Assembly (NCBI RefSeq): GCF_022539405.1 | Contig: NZ_CP054394.1 | Span: 1,682,501-1,746,500, forward strand | Source of the DNA: Natranaerofaba carboxydovora | GTDB taxonomy: Bacteria; Bacillota; Natranaerobiia; Natranaerobiales; Natranaerofabaceae | Length of the DNA: 64,000 bases | Reading direction: 5' to 3' | In this document: one piece after another, positions 8,889-16,847 of the stretch | How positions within the stretch are numbered: the stretch's first letter is position 1 | Layout: every line of letters starts with the position of its first letter | Position numbers and translations under genes: made by a program | The notes under the pieces: model-generated | Databases searched by the model: none | What the model was told of the DNA's origin: nothing | The model's input: only the letters and a program-made list of their open reading frames with translations

Positions 8889-8966
8889 AAAAAACTACCC
8901 GGCAAATCTCATTAGGAGCCGTGATTATTCTTATATCACAGTTGTAGTCTCCTTGGTTTGCCGGGT
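8889..8966 (-). terminator. long structured terminator of the downstream penicillin-binding protein gene
   Basis: Arms ACCCGGCAAA (8897-8906) and its complement (8957-8966) enclose a second helix AGGAG/CTCCT (8914-8918 with 8949-8953) and GTGA/TCAC (8921-8924 with 8936-8939). On the minus strand the structure is followed by TTTTTT (8894-8889). It ends transcription of the penicillin-binding protein gene and may also stop the convergent plus-strand transcript. Confidence 0.75.
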
Positions 8967-9001
8967 AATTGTGAATAGACTTTTTGCACCAGAAACAATG
9001 T

Positions 9002-11002
9002 CTACCACCAAAAATCCCATTGCCACCAGCTAGGCTCTTCAATATGCGGACAATCAGCGTAAGAGCAATCTTCATCTGGCTCTGTACCTCTTATAAATAT
9101 TTCTTCTTCTCCATCAATTGTACAGTCAGAGGACTGAATCAAGCCGGTTTCAGAACAAATAGTAAACTCAACAATATCATCAGGCCTATCAAAATCTTTG
9201 GCAGGAGTATCCAATGCCTCATTAATAAATTCTGCCCACAATGGTGCTGCAAGGTTTCCTCCTGTAGCTTCAAGAGGAACCTCAGCATCATCTCCAATAA
9301 ACAAACCTACTACTAAATCAGGGGTATAACCTACCATATAAACATTTTTAAAGTTTTGCGAGGTACCGGTTTTACCTGCTGCTGGTCTATCCAAAATCAT
9401 AGAAACTCCAGAAGCCGTACCGTCTTGAACCACATCTTTCATTAAGTCAGTTATTAAGTACGCAACACTTTCGTCGAGCACCTTATCTAATTGGGATGAA
9501 TTATTTACCAACTCCTCCCCATCAGGACCAATCACACTATCTAGTAACATAGGCTCAATCCTATAACCACCATTTGCAAAAGCAGCGTAAGCAGCAGTTA
9601 ACTCTAATAAGGTAACCTCAGAAGTCCCAAGAGGCGTAGACAGGTAATTATTCACATGACTATCAACCCCTAATCTTGCTGCCATTTCAACAGTGTTATC
9701 ACCGCCTACCTCTTGATTTAACTTAACGGCAGTAATATTACAAGATTGGGCAAAAGCTTCTCTTAAGGTTAAGTCTTCGTTATGATAACCACCATCAAAG
9801 TCAGTAGGCTCATATGGCTCATCCATTCCGTCTTCATGCAAAGATATCGGTCCACAATGAAAGGTGTCAACTGCTGTATAACCATTCTCCATTGCAGCCG
9901 CATATACAAATGGCTTAAAAGCTGATCCCGGCGACCTAGGTAGGTTTACTCGGTTAAGAGAAGTCTCTTGGTAGTCTCGACCTCCAACCAACGCCCTAAT
10001 TTTTCCCGTATCTGGTTCAAGAGCAATCAATGCCCCCTGAGGTTGAGTAATTCCTTGTTCATCCTTTCTTAAGTTTTCAACTTCTTCTTGTAATATTCTT
10101 TCAGCCACGGACTGCATTTCGCTGTCTATAGTGGTATAGAGATCTAAACCTCCGTTTTGGATAATTTCTGGATCATTTTTAGAGATGTCATCAAGCTCTT
10201 TGCTTAATATTTGTTCAACCACGTAATTACTTTCTCTTGAAAGACTAGGATTTTCAATAAATTCAATTTCCTCATCCAAAGCTTCTTCTAACTGTTTTTC
10301 AGTAATATAACCTTCTTCTTTCATTAGTTTAAGCACAACCTTTTGACGGCGATACGCTGCTTCTTCATTTATAAAAGGAGAATAATAACCTGGACCTCTT
10401 GGAAGCCCTGCAAGCATAGCCGCTTCTCCAAGAGATAACTCGCTTGCAGATTTATCAAAAAACAAATTGGATGCTGCTTCAATACCGTAAGTAGCATGTC
10501 CGTAGTAGATAGTATTAAGATATTTTTCCATTATTTCATCCTTTGTCAGTTCTCTTTCAAGTTGTATAGTAATAGCAGCCTCATCTAATTTTCTTTGCCA
10601 GGTCCTATCATGTGATAAAAAGAGATTTTTGGCAAGCTGTTGAGTTATTGTGCTCCCCCCTTGGGTTATCTGCCTTTCTAATAAGTTCTGACTTGCGGCT
10701 CTACCAATTCCTATTAAGTCAAAACCATTATGTTCATAAAATCTCCTGTCTTCAACGGCAATTGTAGCCCATTTAAGTTCTTCTGCTATATCATCTAAAG
10801 AGACCTTGGTTCTGTTTTCTACGTATTGGTTGGTCATGATTTCCTTATCCTGGTAATAAAAGCGCGAGGTCTGAGGGCTTTCTATATCGGTTACATCCTC
10901 CATACCATATACTACATAGACAAAGTAACCTAATCCCCCGCCCGCAACCACCAATAAAATCATTAATAAAATTAATATAAATCTCGTCAAATTAATCCTC
11001 AT
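9002..11002 (-). CDS. class A penicillin-binding protein (transglycosylase/transpeptidase)
   Basis: Bifunctional PBP1A-type enzyme of 666 residues that polymerises lipid II and cross-links peptidoglycan at the outer face of the membrane. An N-terminal signal anchor (about 8-30) is followed by the glycosyltransferase domain with the EDRRFYEHNGFD motif and GGSTITQQLAKN, then the transpeptidase domain. Penicillin-binding motifs are present: S-x-x-K in PGSAFKP, SCN, and KTGTS. The C-terminus carries a Cys-containing acidic extension and ends in tryptophan-rich WWQWDFWW. The extracytoplasmic part is rich in Glu/Asp. It shares architecture with the PBP at 13854-16697 but is much shorter. It lies 60 bp downstream of a small membrane protein gene, possibly the same transcript. 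Confidence 0.95.
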   Translation of the reverse strand: MRINLTRFILILLMILLVVAGGGLGYFVYVVYGMEDVTDIESPQTSRFYYQDKEIMTNQYVENRTKVSLDDIAEELKWATIAVEDRRFYEHNGFDLIGIGRAASQNLLERQITQGGSTITQQLAKNLFLSHDRTWQRKLDEAAITIQLERELTKDEIMEKYLNTIYYGHATYGIEAASNLFFDKSASELSLGEAAMLAGLPRGPGYYSPFINEEAAYRRQKVVLKLMKEEGYITEKQLEEALDEEIEFIENPSLSRESNYVVEQILSKELDDISKNDPEIIQNGGLDLYTTIDSEMQSVAERILQEEVENLRKDEQGITQPQGALIALEPDTGKIRALVGGRDYQETSLNRVNLPRSPGSAFKPFVYAAAMENGYTAVDTFHCGPISLHEDGMDEPYEPTDFDGGYHNEDLTLREAFAQSCNITAVKLNQEVGGDNTVEMAARLGVDSHVNNYLSTPLGTSEVTLLELTAAYAAFANGGYRIEPMLLDSVIGPDGEELVNNSSQLDKVLDESVAYLITDLMKDVVQDGTASGVSMILDRPAAGKTGTSQNFKNVYMVGYTPDLVVGLFIGDDAEVPLEATGGNLAAPLWAEFINEALDTPAKDFDRPDDIVEFTICSETGLIQSSDCTIDGEEEIFIRGTEPDEDCSYADCPHIEEPSWWQWDFWW

Positions 11003-11062
11003 CTATAACCATTCCTTGTTTATATGTTTGTTTTAAAACAAAAGTGTTTAGATATAAGTATA

Positions 11063-11407
11063 TCATAAATTCATTATATAGGCTCCTGTTGCTACCATCA
11101 CCACACCTATAAAAGTGTGGATTGAAATACTTTCTTTAAAAAACAAGGCACCAAATATTGATAAAATAAAAAGATATATACCTGTTTGAAAGGCAACTAT
11201 TGAGGCTAGTCTGGCAAATTTCACTCCGAATTGAAACCCATGAAACAAAAAAGCATTTGCTACTATCATTATAGGCGTGGTATATACTGCATATTTAAGA
11301 AGTGTTAAAAAAGAAGGAGTATCATACAACCAGTTTTGAAAAGTGACCACCACTGCTATACCAAGGCTGCCAAGTACTAATGCACCAATACCTAGAAGAT
11401 AAATCAT
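11063..11407 (-). CDS. small EamA/SMR-like four-helix membrane protein
   Basis: About 114 residues with four hydrophobic helices. It resembles one half of a drug/metabolite transporter (EamA) protein or a small multidrug resistance-type protein: the C-terminal SIHTFIGVVMVATGAYIMN is typical of the last helix of EamA halves. Such proteins usually work as dimers, and substrate is unknown. ATG at 11407 is chosen because AGGAG lies 8 nt upstream. A GTG six bases earlier is too close to that site. Confidence 0.7.
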   Translation of the reverse strand: MIYLLGIGALVLGSLGIAVVVTFQNWLYDTPSFLTLLKYAVYTTPIMIVANAFLFHGFQFGVKFARLASIVAFQTGIYLFILSIFGALFFKESISIHTFIGVVMVATGAYIMNL

Positions 11408-11496
11408 ATCCACTTCTCCTTTATAGTCTTTAAATTTTATATAACTTCAATTTTATCTTTTGTACTATTATTACTCAAGCCTCACTCCAATTTTTT

Positions 11497-12192
11497 TTAT
11501 CTATTAAAGAAAGGCATACCATCGCTAATACCTTCACCTCCATCTCCGTCTTTTAAAGGAAATGGAAGGTCTATAACTGTATCCGGTACATCACCCATGT
11601 AAATGGTATCTGCTATTGGAATGGCAGTATTTACTTCACGTTCTGCTGATATAAAGGGAACAACAAATTGCACGTCTGCAAAAACTTCTAAGTATATTTT
11701 GTGTCTTGTTTGATTGATCCCCGCTTCTGAAAAGGAATGACTAATATCAACATGAACTGTTCCTATTGGAATAAGGGTAACAGGAACCTTGGGACCATAA
11801 TAAGCCAAAATCTGACTACCAAGCACCTGACCAAGGGGAATCCTAACTATCTCTCCTTCAATGTTTTGTAAAGTACCCTGTACTCTTCTAACAGTTTCTG
11901 CTTGTATTCTATTTACTTCCATAGTATTTATCTGAGTCATTGCAATTTTCCCGTCTCGATCTTTTTCGACTTCAATTAGATCATTATATCGTATTTCTTG
12001 AGCTACTTTTTCATTTATCGCCTGATTAATGGCATCAAAAGCAATAATCTTAGCTCTCGCCTCTGCTATAGCAAGCAAAGTTGGTCGTAAATTACTTTCC
12101 ACAAATAAAAAAACCTGAATAATTAATAATATAATTACTATCAAAATAATAAATATTATTAACCTGGGGTTTAATCTTAACCTTCTTAACAT
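11497..12192 (-). CDS. yunB: sporulation protein YunB
   Basis: A 231-residue protein with one N-terminal membrane helix (about 10-30) and an extracytoplasmic domain. The segment AIAEARAKIIAFDAINQAI and the later GTVHVDISHSF match the YunB family, which in Bacillus is made in the mother cell under sigma-E and contributes to spore formation. The biochemical role is unknown. ATG has GGAGG upstream (CTGGAGGTG). Its presence supports an endospore-forming host. Confidence 0.85.
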   Translation of the reverse strand: MLRRLRLNPRLIIFIILIVIILLIIQVFLFVESNLRPTLLAIAEARAKIIAFDAINQAINEKVAQEIRYNDLIEVEKDRDGKIAMTQINTMEVNRIQAETVRRVQGTLQNIEGEIVRIPLGQVLGSQILAYYGPKVPVTLIPIGTVHVDISHSFSEAGINQTRHKIYLEVFADVQFVVPFISAEREVNTAIPIADTIYMGDVPDTVIDLPFPLKDGDGGEGISDGMPFFNR

Positions 12193-12285
12193 TTTAAAGC
12201 ACCTCCAGGAATTACACTCTAGGCCAAAAACCTAAAGTTATTTCTTTTCTCATTTAAAATATGGCAATTAGCCATTTTGTGTGAG

Positions 12286-12337
12286 AAAAAAAAATAAAAA
12301 AATAGCGATGATAAATATAAAAATTTATCATCGCTAT
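12286..12337 (-). terminator. intrinsic terminator of tyrS
   Basis: Perfect 15-bp stem ATAGCGATGATAAAT (12302-12316) with its complement (12323-12337) and a 6-nt loop. On the minus strand it is followed by a long T-rich tract (12301-12286). It lies just after the tyrS stop codon. Confidence 0.92.
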
Positions 12338-12404
12338 CTGGATAAACCCAATAAGCTAGTAATTTATTATGGATTAATGGCGACTTGCACAAGAATCATA
12401 ATTT

Positions 12405-13613
12405 TTATTTAATTTTTACCCTTGCATACTTTCTTTTACCAACTTGAACTATCATGCCATCAGTAAGTGTGACTTCTGTTTTATCTTTTGGAACTTTTTC
12501 TTGATCTATCTTGACAGCCCCCTGTTTTAACATTCTTTTCCCTTCGCTATTAGAGGGAACAAGTTCACAACTTTTTAATAAGTTAATGATATTCATACTA
12601 CCGTTATCCATGTCATCACTGTTTAATTCCACCTCAGGTATTTCGTCAGGAAGGTCTTTTTGTTGAAAAACTTTTTGGAAGCCTTCTTCTGCTTTTAAAG
12701 CATCTTCTTCACTGTGATATAAGGTTACCAGTTCTCTGCCAAGTCTCATTTTCAAATCTCTTGGATTTACATTCTTTTCTTCTAGCTGTATCCTTATTTC
12801 CTCAATCTCTTCTGGAAACAGATCAGTCACAAGTGTAAAGTAATGCATTAATAAGTCATCCGGAATAGACATAGCTTTTCCATACATATCCCGGGGCGAC
12901 TCGTATATTCCTATGTAATTACCTAGAGATTTACTCATTTTTTGTCTGCCATCAAGTCCTATCAAAATTGGCATCATATAAGCAATTTGCTGCTCTTGTC
13001 CGTATTCTCGCTGTAGATCTCTTCCCATTAAAAGGTTAAATTTTTGTTCTGTTGCTCCAAATTCCACATCCGCTTCTAAATGAACAGAATCATAACCCTG
13101 CATCAAAGGATAAAAGAATTCATGAACACTAATTGAGTAATTATTTTTGTAGCGCTTAGCAAAATCATCTCTTTCAAGCATTCTAGCAACAGTACATGAA
13201 GAGGAAAGTTTTATTACATCTTCAAATTTAAGCGGTGCTAACCATTCTGAATTGAAACATAATCTAGTTTTTTCTTTGTCTAAGATTTTAAAAATCTGTT
13301 CCTTATAAGTATTAGCATTTTTCATAACTTCTTCTTCAGTAAGCGCTTTTCTAGTTTCGCTTCTACCTGTCGGATCTCCTATTCTACCCGTAAAGTCACC
13401 TATTATGATTATCACTTCATGTCCTAAATCCTGAAGCAATTTTAGTTTTCTGAGAACAACTGTATGACCCAAATGAATGTCAGGAGCTGAAGGGTCTAGA
13501 CCTAATTTCAGTTTAAGAGGTCTATCCTTTTTAAGTTTCTTTTTCAATTCATCTTCTGAAATTATTTCTGTAGCACCATGTATAAACAACTCATAATGAC
13601 GTTTAAAATCCAT
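12405..13613 (-). CDS. tyrS: tyrosyl-tRNA synthetase
   Basis: Class I aminoacyl-tRNA synthetase of 402 residues that charges tRNA-Tyr. The HIGH motif appears as HLGH near residue 48 and KMSKS as QKMSKSLGN near 230. A C-terminal S4-like RNA-binding domain covers about the last 65 residues ([21 protein letters not shown]...). Length and motifs fit the TyrZ-like branch. The ATG has GGGGAGG upstream. The leader from the predicted promoter is only about 60 nt, so there is no room for a T-box, which is often found on Firmicute tyrS genes. Confidence 0.97.
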   Translation of the reverse strand: MDFKRHYELFIHGATEIISEDELKKKLKKDRPLKLKLGLDPSAPDIHLGHTVVLRKLKLLQDLGHEVIIIIGDFTGRIGDPTGRSETRKALTEEEVMKNANTYKEQIFKILDKEKTRLCFNSEWLAPLKFEDVIKLSSSCTVARMLERDDFAKRYKNNYSISVHEFFYPLMQGYDSVHLEADVEFGATEQKFNLLMGRDLQREYGQEQQIAYMMPILIGLDGRQKMSKSLGNYIGIYESPRDMYGKAMSIPDDLLMHYFTLVTDLFPEEIEEIRIQLEEKNVNPRDLKMRLGRELVTLYHSEEDALKAEEGFQKVFQQKDLPDEIPEVELNSDDMDNGSMNIINLLKSCELVPSNSEGKRMLKQGAVKIDQEKVPKDKTEVTLTDGMIVQVGKRKYARVKIK

Positions 13614-13678
13614 TAGATTACCTCCCCATCAAAAAGCTTTAACTTTTTCAAGTAATTTTAGCATATTTAACTTTAGAT

Positions 13679-13707
13679 ATTCTATCATAACAAGCCTCCA
13701 TTTACAA
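13679..13707 (-). promoter_or_regulatory. sigma-A promoter of tyrS
   Basis: Minus strand TTGTAA (13707-13702), 17-nt spacer, TAGAAT (13684-13679), about 65 bp before the tyrS start. Confidence 0.6.
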
Positions 13708-13791
13708 AAAAGATTTTCCAATTAAAACATAACATTGAGAGGTTTTTTTCGTCTTATAGTATAATATAATATAAATGAATTTAGTTTAGTT

Positions 13792-13819
13792 TTTACATTC
13801 ATTTTAATTGTGATATAAT
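13792..13819 (+). promoter_or_regulatory. sigma-A promoter of the large penicillin-binding protein gene
   Basis: TTTACA (13792-13797), 16-nt spacer, TATAAT (13814-13819), about 35 bp before the ATG at 13854. Confidence 0.55.
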
Positions 13820-13853
13820 TTCGTTTAGGATAGGTACAGGAGGGGTAAAGACT

Positions 13854-16697
13854 ATGACTAATTTTAATAATGATACTGATAAAAAGAAGTCTAGAACGCC
13901 GAGAAAGAAAAATAAAAAGAAAAACATAAAAGTAAATTATAAAAAATCTTTAGTGCTTGCTCTAAAAATTGCACTTGTAATTGGAGCTTTTCTTATTGTC
14001 TTTGGTGGAAGCGCTGCTTTTGGAATGTTTGTTGCTTCATTACAGGATATACCAGACTTCGACCCTACAGAACTAGAGTCTACATTACCTTCTAAAATAA
14101 AAGATAAAGATGGGGAACTAATAGTTAGATTAGATAGGGAACAATATCGCGAAACAGTTTCACTCGACGAAGTTCCTGAACATGTCAAGCAGGCTTTTTT
14201 AGCCATTGAAGACTCTAATTTTTATGATCACCTAGGTTTTGATGTTAGAGGTATCGGTAGGGCAGCGATGATTAATATGAGAGAAACAGGTTCACCTTTT
14301 GGTGGACTTCATGGTGGTAGTACAATCACACAACAGCTGGTCAAAAATTCATTTTTGACCCCTGAACAAAGTCTCGAAAGAAAAGCACAAGAAGTTTGGC
14401 TAGCAATGCAAGTTGAAAGAGCATATACGAAAGAGGAAATTTTAGAATTATACTTAAACAACGCGGTTTATTTTAACCATAATGCTTATGGTATACAAGC
14501 TGCAAGTAATATTTACTTTGACAAAGATGTAGATGAGCTAGAGGTTGAAGAAGCCGCTTTACTTGCAGGAATCATCAGACATCCAAGTCGCCTTTCGCCT
14601 TATGAAAACCCGGATGGAGCAAAGCAAAGACAACAGGTTGTATTGCAATCAATGTTAAATCAGGATTATATAAGCCAAGAAGAATTTAACGAGGCAAGTA
14701 ATAGACCTTTAGACGATATGCTCCATGAGCTTGAAGCTAGAGAATACCCTTATCCTCATTATGTTGATTATGTAATCAATGAGGAGATTTTGCCAATACT
14801 TGCAAGTGAAATGGATGAGGAAGATGAATCTATAGATACTCGCTCTGAAGCAGAACAAATGCTTTATCATGGCGGGTTGACAATTTATACTAATATGGAC
14901 AGGGACTTACAAGCTAGGGTAGAAGAGGTCATGGATAATAATGATAATTATCCGATGACGTTGACTGGTGATAATGGGATCCCTCAACCTCAAGGTGCTG
15001 CAGTAATAACAGATCCCGCAACGGGTGAAATAAAAGCACTATTTGGCGGTAGGGGGTACAGCATAGAAAACATGGCAAATAGAGCTAATAGTAATAGCAT
15101 AAATCCTGGATCAGCGCTTAAACCTATTATAGTTTATGGTGCAGCTTTTGAAGAAGAGATAATGTCTCCAGGAAGTGCAATAGATGACGCCCCTACAGCT
15201 TGGGAGGATTCTGGTGGCTATTATACTCCAGAAAACTTTTCAAGAGCTTTTAGAGGACTTATAACAATTAGGGAAGCACTTGTTCACTCTTTAAATGTTC
15301 CTGCAGTAAAGGCTTTTGAAGAAGTCGGCAAGGATACAGGGGTAGAGTTTGGTCAAAATCTAGGGCTATCTACATTAACTGAGGGTAATAAAAACAATTT
15401 ATCCTCTGCAATCGGTGGTGGGGTTGATGTAAACCCTATCGAGATGGCTAAAGCTTACGGTGTTTATGCAAATGAAGGAATTAGAGTTGAAACTAACGCT
15501 ATTTCAAGAATAGAAAACAGAAATAATGAAGTGATTTATGAATCAAATCCTGATAGAGATGCAGTTGTCTCCCATGAAACATCCTGGTTGATAACAGATA
15601 TACTTAAAGATGTAGTTTCTAGTGGAACTGCTTCAAGCTTAAATGTAGACCGACCGGTGGCAGCTAAAACTGGTACATCACAAAACAGCAGAGATGGATG
15701 GTTGGTCAGTTATACCCCGGATAGAGTAATTTCAATCTGGATGGGATTTGACTCTGGTGGTGAATTCATACCAAGTGCAACTTCTTATCCAGTTAGCATG
15801 ACCAACCAAATCTTTGATCAAGCTCATGAAGGTATAGAGCCCAGTGATTTTGATATGCCATCAGATATTACAGGACCAATTGAGATAAGTAGCAAATCTG
15901 GGCTTCGCCCATCAGATCTTACTCCGGAAGATTATATTACAACGGATTATTTTAGACGAAATATGGTTCCAAGCGAAGAATGCGATGTATTTGTCGAAAA
16001 AGAAGTATGCAGTGAAAGTGAGCAGATAGCAGGAGATTATTGTCCTTCTGACACCATAGAAACAGAAGTTTTTCTAAAAAGAGACGAACCTTATGAAGTA
16101 ACAGACGAAAGATGGGCACCAGAAAGTGAAGGCAGACGCCCATGGGACCATGATTTAGAAGCACCTGATGAAGAATGCGAAGTACACCTTGATGGACCTA
16201 ATAGACCAGTTGGTGTATCTTTAGATTTAATAGATGACGAGGTTCCAGAAATCTCCTGGTTCCCACCTTTTGGTGAAGAAATTGCAGGATATAATATTTA
16301 TCGAAGAGCACCAGATGAAGATGAATTCACAAAATTAAATGACAGACCTATTAGTGCTACAAGTTATAGAGATGAAGATGCAGAACCAGGTGAAAACTAT
16401 GAATATATTGTTAGAACAGTAGACGAAGACGATGTTGAATCAGCTGATAGTAATATTGTAGCTGTCGAGGACGAAGGTGAAGAACCGGATATAGACGACG
16501 ATGAATTAGACGACATAGATGATATAGATGAAGATGATGTAGATGATATTGAGGATATAGATGAAGAAGATTTAGAAGACGATGACGACAACGATAATAA
16601 CAATGACGAAGATACCGATGACAATGATGACAATAATAATGACGAAAATAACAGTGAAAACAACGATGAGGGAGAAGAGGAAAATAATGAGGACTAA
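13854..16697 (+). CDS. large class A penicillin-binding protein with fibronectin-like domain and acidic tail
   Basis: Bifunctional peptidoglycan synthase of 947 residues. A Lys/Arg-rich cytoplasmic N-terminus (1-32) precedes a membrane anchor (33-60). The glycosyltransferase domain has catalytic Glu in EDSNFYDHLGFD (about 119). The transpeptidase has S420-x-x-K423 (NPGSALKP), a SLN motif (HSLNVPA) and KTGTS. After a linker with several Cys residues (SEECDVF, KEVCSES, GDYC) comes a fibronectin type III-like domain (about 785-875) and then an almost purely Asp/Glu/Asn tail of about 70 residues. The acidic tail is unusual for the family and fits exposure to high salt (inference). ATG has AGGAGGGG upstream. 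Confidence 0.95.
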   Translation: MTNFNNDTDKKKSRTPRKKNKKKNIKVNYKKSLVLALKIALVIGAFLIVFGGSAAFGMFVASLQDIPDFDPTELESTLPSKIKDKDGELIVRLDREQYRETVSLDEVPEHVKQAFLAIEDSNFYDHLGFDVRGIGRAAMINMRETGSPFGGLHGGSTITQQLVKNSFLTPEQSLERKAQEVWLAMQVERAYTKEEILELYLNNAVYFNHNAYGIQAASNIYFDKDVDELEVEEAALLAGIIRHPSRLSPYENPDGAKQRQQVVLQSMLNQDYISQEEFNEASNRPLDDMLHELEAREYPYPHYVDYVINEEILPILASEMDEEDESIDTRSEAEQMLYHGGLTIYTNMDRDLQARVEEVMDNNDNYPMTLTGDNGIPQPQGAAVITDPATGEIKALFGGRGYSIENMANRANSNSINPGSALKPIIVYGAAFEEEIMSPGSAIDDAPTAWEDSGGYYTPENFSRAFRGLITIREALVHSLNVPAVKAFEEVGKDTGVEFGQNLGLSTLTEGNKNNLSSAIGGGVDVNPIEMAKAYGVYANEGIRVETNAISRIENRNNEVIYESNPDRDAVVSHETSWLITDILKDVVSSGTASSLNVDRPVAAKTGTSQNSRDGWLVSYTPDRVISIWMGFDSGGEFIPSATSYPVSMTNQIFDQAHEGIEPSDFDMPSDITGPIEISSKSGLRPSDLTPEDYITTDYFRRNMVPSEECDVFVEKEVCSESEQIAGDYCPSDTIETEVFLKRDEPYEVTDERWAPESEGRRPWDHDLEAPDEECEVHLDGPNRPVGVSLDLIDDEVPEISWFPPFGEEIAGYNIYRRAPDEDEFTKLNDRPISATSYRDEDAEPGENYEYIVRTVDEDDVESADSNIVAVEDEGEEPDIDDDELDDIDDIDEDDVDDIEDIDEEDLEDDDDNDNNNDEDTDDNDDNNNDENNSENNDEGEEENNED

Positions 16698-16722
16698 AAC
16701 TTCATTAAAATCTTAAGAAGTA

Positions 16723-16780
16723 ATAAAGGGATGCGACTCACAAATTTTTATTGGAGTCCATCCCTTTATATTTTATTTGT
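16723..16780 (+). terminator. intrinsic terminator of the large penicillin-binding protein gene
   Basis: Stem ATAAAGGGATG (16723-16733) with CATCCCTTTAT (16759-16769), extended by GACTC/GAGTC after a one-base bulge, followed by ATTTTATTTGTT on the plus strand. Confidence 0.85.
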
Positions 16781-16847
16781 TAAAAAGCAAACACTTTCAA
16801 TTTTGATTCTGTCTGGTTCATGATGTCATATGAGGAAAGTTTTGTTT

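Noticed and set aside
13614-13853. T-box leader for tyrS
   Set aside because: The predicted promoter leaves only about 60 nt of leader with no terminator stem or T-box core.
16397-16663. Serine-rich antisense frame in the penicillin-binding protein tail
   Set aside because: It is the mirror of GAT/GAA codon repeats encoding the acidic tail and has no initiation signals.
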